A stretch of 7,514 bases of DNA from Candidatus Poribacteria bacterium (GTDB lineage: Bacteria > Poribacteria > WGA-4E > WGA-3G): assembly GCA_009835515.1 (NCBI GenBank), contig VXXH01000688.1, forward strand, positions 1 through 7,514, read 5' to 3'. The notes below the pieces were generated by a model. The model saw nothing but the letters and a program-made list of their open reading frames with translations. It was not told where the DNA came from and did not search any database. A program made the translations under genes and the position numbers. Positions 1 to 6,118 of the stretch are shown here, one piece after another (position 1 is the stretch's first letter; each line of letters starts with the position of its first letter).

Positions 1-1
1 G

Positions 2-1030
2 CTGTATACGATAGCAAAGCGGCAATGTGCTAAGTGGCTGCGGCAAAGACCGACTTCAATGCAGCCCCTGGATACATTACCAAAGGCCGAATTAGAAAGG
101 TTGTTCTATGGACAATATCTTGAGGAAGAACAGACACAAGCTTTGACAGGTGCGTTGCAAGAAGTTGTGAAACACCTCCTTCAAAAACTTCCGGTGGCAG
201 AACGTGCTGTGATAATATTGCACTATTTAAAAGGTTTGAGTTGCGAAAAAGTGAGCGAGCTTTTAGACGTGTCGCCGAACACGGTAAAGAGTCGATTGTA
301 CCGTGCTCGAAAGCGATTAGAAAAGGAAGAGTTGATGGTTCGCGAAATCTTGTGTCCAGGTCTATTGAAAAATATACCGCGTCACATCGGTGTTAAAGCG
401 ACGGCGGCAACAGAGGCTGGTGAACATTTGGCACAGGGGACTTTCAACTTCAGTCAAAGCGATATGGGGTTGGCATTTATAGGGTATGGCACGACTGGGA
501 TTGTCTATGAGCCAGCACCGATGTACATGTCGATGCATTACATCACCCATTATCCTGCGGATCTTTATAAATTCCCGTTGGTTATAGGGGATACTTGGGA
601 ACAGAAGGGACATTGGAATTCACGAGCAGAGATGATTTTGGGACCTTCTGAAACAGTAGAGGTTACTGCTGGCGTGTTTCGGGAATGCTTCAGGCATAAA
701 ACTGTTTTTACAGGTGCCAAAATAGGGACAGAAGAGGCATTTTCTGAAGTTAGAGAAGCCAACAATTTCATTAATGGCACACGCTATTTGTGGTTCGCGA
801 CTGGTATTGGATTTGTGAAAATGTGCTACGAGCACGCTAACGGGATCGTCACAGAAGCCGAATTGCTTGAGTGTGAGATTCCGGGTCAGTGTGAAGAATA
901 CTTTCCTGGGCGGATAGGGACACTCTGGACATACAAGTGGAAAAATAACTATCGGGACGAAGGGGTTATTGAAAAGTGTCGCGTTGTTGAAAATTCTGAC
1001 GAGCCGATGGTGTATGATTTATCAAAGTAG
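2..1030 (+). CDS. ECF-type RNA polymerase sigma factor with long C-terminal extension (5' end cut by window edge)
   Basis: The frame is open to the left edge. The codons before the first ATG (59) encode TIAKRQCAKWLRQRP, which reads like the end of sigma region 2, so the ATG at 59 is internal and the gene begins outside the window. Counting from that ATG, residues 29-91 are a sigma-70 region 4 domain: the QKLPVAERAVIILHYLKGLS segment, then a helix-turn-helix with VSPNTVKSRLYRARKRL that would read the -35 element. Residues 95-323 are a non-sigma extension. It is probably beta-rich, with VTAGVFREC (202-210), YLWFATGIGFVK (243-254) and EAELLE (266-271). This resembles a pattern I recall from exported bacterial proteins (V.AGxFxxC ... 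YWFAxGxGxVK ... EL). No membrane segment is visible, so it should be cytoplasmic. The extension may sense a ligand or replace an anti-sigma factor; that is inference. The sigma call is firm and the role of the extension unknown. Confidence 0.85.
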   Translation: MYTIAKRQCAKWLRQRPTSMQPLDTLPKAELERLFYGQYLEEEQTQALTGALQEVVKHLLQKLPVAERAVIILHYLKGLSCEKVSELLDVSPNTVKSRLYRARKRLEKEELMVREILCPGLLKNIPRHIGVKATAATEAGEHLAQGTFNFSQSDMGLAFIGYGTTGIVYEPAPMYMSMHYITHYPADLYKFPLVIGDTWEQKGHWNSRAEMILGPSETVEVTAGVFRECFRHKTVFTGAKIGTEEAFSEVREANNFINGTRYLWFATGIGFVKMCYEHANGIVTEAELLECEIPGQCEEYFPGRIGTLWTYKWKNNYRDEGVIEKCRVVENSDEPMVYDLSK

Positions 1031-1056
1031 TGCTATGTTAGTCGAAAATTCAAATT

Positions 1057-1063
1057 AGGCGGA
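1057..1063 (+). promoter_or_regulatory. Possible ribosome binding site for the TTG-started hydrolase
   Basis: AGGCGGA lies 8 bases before the TTG at 1072 and differs from the AGGAGGA consensus at one base. It is the only purine-rich block suited to this start. It falls in the 41-base gap after the sigma gene, so the downstream gene could be translated from a shared transcript. Confidence 0.35.
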
Positions 1064-1071
1064 ATTGAGAG

Positions 1072-2376
1072 TTGACACATAAAGATACAATACCTCCAAT
1101 AGTAGAGAAGACTATTCCCGACCTCTCTGAGAAAGTCTCAACGGATTTAAAAGAGATAAGGATTGTCTTTAATCAAAAAATGACAGGCGTTGATGTAGGA
1201 TATTATGGTACCCCAGTCGGTGATGTCCGATGGGAAGACAACAACACAACCCACGTTATTTCATTTAATGAACGTCTATCACCATCAAAGATCTACCGAC
1301 TTATATTGGGACGCAATGAAGGTTACAGGAATATGTCAGATGTCCTACTTGAAGAGTCTGTTCTGACATTTACAACAGAAGGTCCCGACCCAGTTACACC
1401 TACTTTTATCGACACAACACCTGTGCATGTAACAGATATTGAGAAACTCGATCTCTCCGATAAACTGCTCTGCCGCGTTTCCGAGAGTCCTACAGAAGGG
1501 TTTAACTTCCCATATTATCTGCTCATTCCCCGAGGGGTTAACCTGAACAAATCAATTTACCTACTGGTAGAACCAAACAATACAGGCGTTGGTAGCAATT
1601 TTGTGAGCCTTGATAAGAATACAAAGGACACAATAGAGACCTGCTCTGGTAGTAGCGTCGCAAGAAAACTGAAAATCCCATTGCTCACGCCTGTTTTTCC
1701 GCGACCCGGCGGGACGCTCTACACGCATGCTTTAGATAGAGAGACGCTCCTGATTAGAGAAGGAAACCTCAAGAGAATCGACTTGCAGCTGATCGCAATG
1801 ATAGCACATGCTCAAAAACTCCTACGGCACAATAACGTGAAGGTAAATGAAAAAATTTTCATGAACGGATTCTCGGCTTCTGGGACGTTTACGAATCGGT
1901 TTGCGATTTTACACCCAACGGTTGTCCGTGCAGTCGCGACGGGTGGCATCAACTGCATTCCGACTTTTTCAACAGACCGCTGGAACAGTACCACGATGCG
2001 TTACCCAGTCGGAATTGCGGACGTGAAACAGATCGCTGATATTGAATTTAACGAAGCGGAATATAAGAGCGTATCGCAGTACATCTACATGGGGGCACTT
2101 GATGATAATGATACCCTTCCGTATCAAGACGCTTATGACGAAGAAGATGCTGAATTAGTCAAAGACCTTATTGGCGTTAAAATGATGCCAGATCGGTGGC
2201 ACTTGAGTCAATCAATATACAGGGCGCTTGGGATTCCAGTCCAATTTGTTACGTACAATAACACTGAGCATGAAATCAAAGATGAAATGATTGATGATAT
2301 TGCCGCCTTTTTCGAGGCGAACGCTGGCAGTGAAATTGTTGAAATCGTTCCACATCAATATCCTTCTCAGGAATAA
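1072..2376 (+). CDS. Ig-like domain / alpha-beta hydrolase protein (putative esterase or peptidase-like hydrolase)
   Basis: Residues 8-104 match the style of an SbsA/Big_5-type Ig-like domain: PPIVEKTIPD at the start, then LKEIRIVFNQKMTG, ending in SVLTFTTEG. Residues 145-415 look like an alpha/beta hydrolase of the PHB-depolymerase/esterase kind. YYLLIPRGV (148-156) opens the core, NGFSASG (265-271) is a nucleophile elbow with Ser268, the acid is probably among Asp344, Asp345 and Asp347, and His400 in NTEHE is the likely catalytic histidine. The elbow is G-x-S-x-S-G rather than strict G-x-S-x-G. An in-frame TGA at 1066 forces the start to be TTG at 1072 or later, and the Ig domain starts at once, so TTG is preferred. 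No signal peptide or membrane helix is visible, although Ig-like domains of this type are usually exported. The gene ends 9 bases before the first permease, suggesting co-transcription. The substrate is unknown. Confidence 0.75.
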   Translation: MTHKDTIPPIVEKTIPDLSEKVSTDLKEIRIVFNQKMTGVDVGYYGTPVGDVRWEDNNTTHVISFNERLSPSKIYRLILGRNEGYRNMSDVLLEESVLTFTTEGPDPVTPTFIDTTPVHVTDIEKLDLSDKLLCRVSESPTEGFNFPYYLLIPRGVNLNKSIYLLVEPNNTGVGSNFVSLDKNTKDTIETCSGSSVARKLKIPLLTPVFPRPGGTLYTHALDRETLLIREGNLKRIDLQLIAMIAHAQKLLRHNNVKVNEKIFMNGFSASGTFTNRFAILHPTVVRAVATGGINCIPTFSTDRWNSTTMRYPVGIADVKQIADIEFNEAEYKSVSQYIYMGALDDNDTLPYQDAYDEEDAELVKDLIGVKMMPDRWHLSQSIYRALGIPVQFVTYNNTEHEIKDEMIDDIAAFFEANAGSEIVEIVPHQYPSQE

Positions 2377-2382
2377 GGTGAG
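2375..2382 (+). promoter_or_regulatory. Ribosome binding site of permease 1, overlapping the hydrolase stop codon
   Basis: AAGGTGAG overlaps the last two bases of the hydrolase TAA and lies 3 bases before the ATG at 2386. This fixes the permease start and suggests translational coupling with the hydrolase. Confidence 0.6.
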
Positions 2383-2385
2383 TTT

Positions 2386-3909
2386 ATGCAGACACTTTGG
2401 CTGATTATCCAACGAGAATTCGTTTCAAATGTGTTGACATCCCGATTCATGATTGGGTTTATCGTGTGTCTGCTTTCAACTGCCGTTGCTGTTTTCGTTC
2501 AAATTGACGATTATGAAACGCGCTTGGCGGGGTATAACACCGCCGTCCGAGAGGCAGCGACAGAAGCACCGGAGTGGGAACTCTATTCCAAAATCAAGCC
2601 GAAAGCGCACCGGAAACCAAATCCCCTCGGAATTTTTAACGTGGGGACGGAGAACTTTGGAGCAAATACAGTTACCGTTGAATTGGCGAAACCTATCTTT
2701 GAACTTAATTTCCCGATGTGGGGGGCACCAACGCAGAAGCGAGGTTCAGACAACCCCTTCCTTACGATTTTCCTGACCGTTGATGTGGTTTTCATCTTCA
2801 AAATCGTGCTCAGCGCGTTAGCGATTCTGTTTGCTTACAACACAATTTCAGGGGAGAGAGAAGACGGCACCTTGAAACTCGTGTTATCTAATTCAATACC
2901 CAGAGATATCATAGTGCTGGGAAAATACCTCGGTGGTATGTTGTCGCTGTTTCCTATTGTTTTGGTGAGTTTAATCGTGGCACTGCTAATGGCACTTTCT
3001 TCAGGTGTCGCCGCTTTTGATGGAAACGACATTGCACACGTTGTACTGATATTCGCTGTTTCGCTGTTGTACGTGTCAACATGGTATCTTTTAGGATTGC
3101 TCTTGTCTATCTGGACGAAGACAGCTACAACAAGCTTAATCCTTTCGATGTTTATTTGGGTGCTCCTGACGAGTGTTCATTCAAATATCGTGACGTTTGC
3201 AGTCGAGAAATTCCCACCACATCAGATGAAACCTGAAAGCGTGTTTCTCCAATCTGCCTCCGAGGTCTGGAATCAATTCAGAAAAGAGCGGGACGCCTAC
3301 CTCAAACAGAGAGGCTACGAAAATATAACAAAGTCAATTACTTGGGAACCTCAGACAACACCAACGGGAACTCGGAGTAGCTCTTGGTCTGGAGGTTATT
3401 TTTTAATAGAGAATTATAGCGTCAACAGTGTTAGCAAAGCAGACACCTCCATCTTCCAAGAGATTTTGGGATATCAAGAACAACTACGGGCTGAATATGC
3501 GGGTAAAGCGGAGGAAATTCTCAACAAACCTGCGGAAGAACGGGAGCGGAATGCGAAGTTCGCTGACGCGCTCTCCCGCATCTCCTTCGCAGACGTATAT
3601 CACTTCGCTGTCGGGACAATTGCCGGGACCGACCGGCAGCATTATAACGACTTTATTCAAAACTCCAGAGCCTATAAGCGCGAGATTGTAGAATATTTGA
3701 AAGATAAGGAGGCGTTTTCTTCTCGGGCGTGGTTTTCCAATGACCAAGGCCCAGCGGCCTTGACAGATCTGCCCGGTTTTGAACATAAACGGCTCTCTCT
3801 CTCTGAAAGTTTCTCTCGCGCCTCTGTAGATATTTTGATATTATTGGCATGGAATATTGTTCTTTTTATGGTGGCTTACGTGTCTTTTCTGAGATATGAG
3901 ATGAGTTAG
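2386..3909 (+). CDS. ABC-2 type transporter permease, DUF3526-like (permease 1 of a tandem pair)
   Basis: This is the membrane subunit of an ABC-2 family transporter in the inner membrane. Six hydrophobic segments can be placed at about residues 20-40, 125-150, 183-208, 216-242, 249-272 and 480-502. The stretch after segment 2, ISGEREDGTLKLVLSNSIPR (154-173) followed by LGKYLGG, is the hallmark of this permease family and probably contacts the ATPase. Two large soluble loops, about 41-124 and 273-479, should face the periplasm. The second carries SFADVYHFAVGTIAGTD (400-416) followed by a helix with HYNDFIQNSRAYK, which I recognise from memory as the pattern of DUF3526-type permeases. The next gene is a paralogue with the same layout, so the two probably form a heterodimer. 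No ATP-binding gene is in the window. The transported substrate cannot be inferred. Confidence 0.88.
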   Translation: MQTLWLIIQREFVSNVLTSRFMIGFIVCLLSTAVAVFVQIDDYETRLAGYNTAVREAATEAPEWELYSKIKPKAHRKPNPLGIFNVGTENFGANTVTVELAKPIFELNFPMWGAPTQKRGSDNPFLTIFLTVDVVFIFKIVLSALAILFAYNTISGEREDGTLKLVLSNSIPRDIIVLGKYLGGMLSLFPIVLVSLIVALLMALSSGVAAFDGNDIAHVVLIFAVSLLYVSTWYLLGLLLSIWTKTATTSLILSMFIWVLLTSVHSNIVTFAVEKFPPHQMKPESVFLQSASEVWNQFRKERDAYLKQRGYENITKSITWEPQTTPTGTRSSSWSGGYFLIENYSVNSVSKADTSIFQEILGYQEQLRAEYAGKAEEILNKPAEERERNAKFADALSRISFADVYHFAVGTIAGTDRQHYNDFIQNSRAYKREIVEYLKDKEAFSSRAWFSNDQGPAALTDLPGFEHKRLSLSESFSRASVDILILLAWNIVLFMVAYVSFLRYEMS

Positions 3910-3912
3910 AAA

Positions 3913-3917
3913 AGGAG
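3913..3917 (+). promoter_or_regulatory. Ribosome binding site of permease 2
   Basis: AGGAG lies 6 bases before the ATG at 3924, within the 14-base gap after the first permease. It supports this start and expression of both permeases from one message. Confidence 0.7.
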
Positions 3918-3923
3918 AAACAG

Positions 3924-5402
3924 ATGATTGGACAGATTGCGAAGAAAGAGATTCATCACAATCTCACGACACTGCGGTTCGCCTTGATGATAATCCTGCT
4001 GCCTGTCCTATTTGTAGCAAACGCGCTGATGTACAGTCTCGGTGGTGACGGCTACATGGCGCAAGTCAATATCCATAACCAACAGGGGACACAACAGGCA
4101 AAACATATCGAAGATTCTGCCAATAAAAGTTTGGCGGAGCTAGCACTCGTAGGACCTGGGGAGATTTCAAAATCTCCAAGCCGACTGATTTTCTGTGCCG
4201 ATGGCGCAGATACCCAGATACCGCGTTCTGTTACGATGGTGAGTGGAGGTTCATGGAGTCGAACCGGTCAATATGAGACGGAAGATTACGAATGGACACC
4301 ACCGTGGACATTAGAGTATCCCTTGCAGAGCAAGGCGCAGAGCGCGATGCAGCGGATTAAGATCGATTGGGTCTTCATCGGTATTCTGATGAGTTTTTTT
4401 GCCATTTTGTTCACCTTCGATGCTATCGCCGGGGAGCGGGCGCGCGGCACACTGAGCTTAATAATGTCCAACACTATCTCGCGCGGACAAGTATTGTTAG
4501 GAAAATACCTCGGAGCGTTTTTGACGCTCATGGTACCGCTTCTCATTGGTATCCTGATGAATCTATTGTTTATTCTTTTCTCTGGAAATATCCCATTTGA
4601 GTCAGAAGATTGGCTGAGGATTTTGGGGATAGTGGTGGTGTTTGCGTTACATCTCTCTGTTTTTATCTTTCTGGGGCTGTTTTTCTCCAGTCGCGTCTCG
4701 AATCCTATCACAAGTTTAGTGTGGTTGTTATTAACCTGGGTTTGCTTGGCGTTTGTATTCCCAAGCCTTTTGGGGACTTTTGTCGGTAATCTTAAGCCGA
4801 TCTTGTCAGTTGACGAAGCCTCAATGCAGAAGGAGGCACAATTGGGGCAGTTGAGAGATGAATTTCGTCCGCAGGGTAGCGCAAGTCCGTATAACGGGTT
4901 AGGAGAAACATCGTCTAAGTTAAGCAAGGCAGCATCTGTTGAGAATCCTGAAGCGACGCGTCTCTGGGCAACCTACTTCACCAGAGAAATAGAGACAAAA
5001 ACCCGGTTTGCTGATGGGCAGATTGATAGTCAGTTTAAGCAGGTGCAGCTCGCCCGCGACCTGACCCAGATATCTCCCATAGCGACTTTCCAATATGCCA
5101 TGGAAGGGCTTGCGAATACAGGTATCGTCAGTTATATAAATTTTGTCAAACAGGCGCGCCGTTACCGACAGACGTTCGTAGACTTCATCAAAACGGAGGA
5201 TAGGAGCGATCCAGAAAGCCTCCATATCTATCCTGTGAAAGAGGGGCTATCCCAGAAGCCCGTGGATCCGAACGCTGTACCTGTCTTTGAGGAGCAGATT
5301 TCATATCAAAGCGTGTTAGCCCAAGTCGGCTTGCTGGTGCTGTTTAATCTGCTGTTCTTTATCATGGCGCAGGTCTCGTTTCTGATAAGTGAGGTAAAAT
5401 AG
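3924..5402 (+). CDS. ABC-2 type transporter permease, DUF3526-like (permease 2 of a tandem pair)
   Basis: This is an inner-membrane ABC-2 permease and a paralogue of the preceding gene. Hydrophobic segments lie at about residues 18-39, 148-168, 196-220, 230-255, 261-288 and 464-486. The family hallmark appears as IAGERARGTLSLIMSNTISR (168-187) followed by LLGKYLGAF, aligning directly with permease 1. Periplasmic loops span about 40-147 and 289-463. The second contains ISPIATFQYAMEGLANTG (383-400) followed by SYINFVKQARRYRQTFVDF, the counterpart of the SFADVYHF block in permease 1. The outer loops differ strongly between the two proteins while the membrane core is similar, as expected of a heterodimer with distinct periplasmic faces. 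An ATPase must come from elsewhere. The family call is firm and the substrate unknown. Confidence 0.88.
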   Translation: MIGQIAKKEIHHNLTTLRFALMIILLPVLFVANALMYSLGGDGYMAQVNIHNQQGTQQAKHIEDSANKSLAELALVGPGEISKSPSRLIFCADGADTQIPRSVTMVSGGSWSRTGQYETEDYEWTPPWTLEYPLQSKAQSAMQRIKIDWVFIGILMSFFAILFTFDAIAGERARGTLSLIMSNTISRGQVLLGKYLGAFLTLMVPLLIGILMNLLFILFSGNIPFESEDWLRILGIVVVFALHLSVFIFLGLFFSSRVSNPITSLVWLLLTWVCLAFVFPSLLGTFVGNLKPILSVDEASMQKEAQLGQLRDEFRPQGSASPYNGLGETSSKLSKAASVENPEATRLWATYFTREIETKTRFADGQIDSQFKQVQLARDLTQISPIATFQYAMEGLANTGIVSYINFVKQARRYRQTFVDFIKTEDRSDPESLHIYPVKEGLSQKPVDPNAVPVFEEQISYQSVLAQVGLLVLFNLLFFIMAQVSFLISEVK

Positions 5403-5426
5403 GGACGGAAGTGTCTACACCAACTG

Positions 5427-5455
5427 TTGATCTCCAACGGTACAACTGGATTCAA
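5427..5455. terminator. Weak hairpin in the convergent spacer, possible terminator
   Basis: The 64-base spacer between the two convergent operons contains TTGA-tc-TCCA and TGGA-t-TCAA arms around a 10-base loop (5437-5446). The stem is AT-rich, has a bulge, and is not followed by a T-run on either strand, so it is a poor intrinsic terminator. It is listed because it is the only inverted repeat with two paired blocks seen between the convergent stop codons. Confidence 0.2.
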
Positions 5456-5466
5456 GTTCCCCTGTA

Positions 5467-6081
5467 CTATGCAAAGAATTCGTTTTTCAGGTAAGGTCCC
5501 AGCATATTTCGGAGCCTTTGACGGGCATGGTGCAGGGACGTTTTAATAGTGCCCTCCGATTTGTCAAGACGTGAGGCAATCTTTTTTATTGGGAGTTCGT
5601 GAAAGTAGCGTAAACGAAACGCGCGGCGTTGTCCTGACGGGAGTTGATGTACGGCTTTGCGGATAATATGCCCGAGTTCCTCCTTCTCAAGAATTTGACA
5701 AGGCGACGGCTGCAGCTGGAGCATCGGAAGGACCTCGTCCCCGTTTTGCGGCAATTCCTCGCACGCAAAAAGGATTTGCTTATTTCGCTTGCGCATAAAA
5801 TCAATACTGCAATTGACAGCAATTTGATAAAGCCATGTATAGAATCCCGATCGCTTTTTGAAGCGCGGTAGTGCTTGCCATGCCTTTAGAAATACTTCTT
5901 GACAAAGGTCTTTCGCTGTTTCACGGTCACCAACCCGTTGATAAATCAGATTGTAGATTTTGTGCTGATATTTCCGCACAAGCGGATTAAACGCCTCTGT
6001 ATTGCCATTCTGAACGAGCGTGATAAGCTCCTGCTCATCGAAATGGTTGAGTTCAGTGTGTGTTGTCGAAGCACTGCTCAT
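5467..6081 (-). CDS. ECF-type RNA polymerase sigma factor (RpoE-like), 204 residues
   Basis: This is a standard two-domain ECF sigma factor. Residues 30-100 form region 2: FNPLVRKYQHKIYNLIYQRV, then DRETAKDLCQEVFLKAW for core binding and -10 recognition, then FYTWLYQIAVNCSIDFMRKR. Residues 135-192 form region 4, with VHQLPSGQRRAFRLRYFHEL and the helix-turn-helix LPIKKIASRLDKSEGTIKTS. The acidic linker at about 105-134 is variable. The start is placed at the ATG ending at 6081 because AAAGGAG precedes it by 5 bases. The upstream in-frame ATG at 6108 has no ribosome binding site and would add nine non-conserved residues. The gene is 33 bases downstream of the TolC-family gene on the same strand, so the two are probably co-transcribed. 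No anti-sigma gene follows: the next gene is convergent. The regulon is unknown. Confidence 0.92.
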   Translation of the reverse strand: MSSASTTHTELNHFDEQELITLVQNGNTEAFNPLVRKYQHKIYNLIYQRVGDRETAKDLCQEVFLKAWQALPRFKKRSGFYTWLYQIAVNCSIDFMRKRNKQILFACEELPQNGDEVLPMLQLQPSPCQILEKEELGHIIRKAVHQLPSGQRRAFRLRYFHELPIKKIASRLDKSEGTIKTSLHHARQRLRNMLGPYLKNEFFA

Positions 6082-6086
6082 ATTTT

Positions 6087-6093
6087 CTCCTTT
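6087..6093 (-). promoter_or_regulatory. Ribosome binding site that fixes the sigma factor start
   Basis: Read on the minus strand, AAAGGAG is followed by AAAAT and then the ATG at 6081-6079. This strong site favours the 204-residue protein over the longer version starting at 6108. Confidence 0.8.
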
Positions 6094-6106
6094 CGGGTAT
6101 CCTGGC

Positions 6107-6118
6107 ATAATATATTAT
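6107..6118. repeat. Perfect 12-base AT-only palindrome over the TolC-family stop codon
   Basis: ATAATATATTAT reads identically on both strands and spans the stop codon of the TolC-family gene just upstream of the sigma factor. It could serve as a -10-like or regulator-binding site for the sigma gene, but no matching -35 was found at a normal distance. Chance occurrence in AT-rich DNA is quite possible. Confidence 0.25.

Noticed and set aside
1031..1071. Continuation of the sigma extension past its stop, joining it to the Ig-like hydrolase
   Set aside because: The sigma frame meets a TGA at 1073 and the hydrolase frame meets TAG at 1039 and TGA at 1066, so a single fused gene would need more than one sequence error. 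The residues in between look non-coding.
2920..4513. Identical 14-base string GGAAAATACCTCGG at 2920-2933 and 4500-4513
   Set aside because: Both copies encode the conserved LGKYLG motif of paralogous permeases, so shared ancestry or coding constraint explains it better than a regulatory repeat.
4286..4927. Long open frame of 213 codons on the - strand
   Set aside because: It lies wholly inside the second permease, opposite its conserved membrane core. It has no recognisable domain.
5403..5466. Strong bidirectional terminator between the convergent genes
   Set aside because: No GC-rich stem or T-run is present. Only a weak bulged hairpin and short 4-5 base inverted repeats such as GTACA/TGTAC were found.
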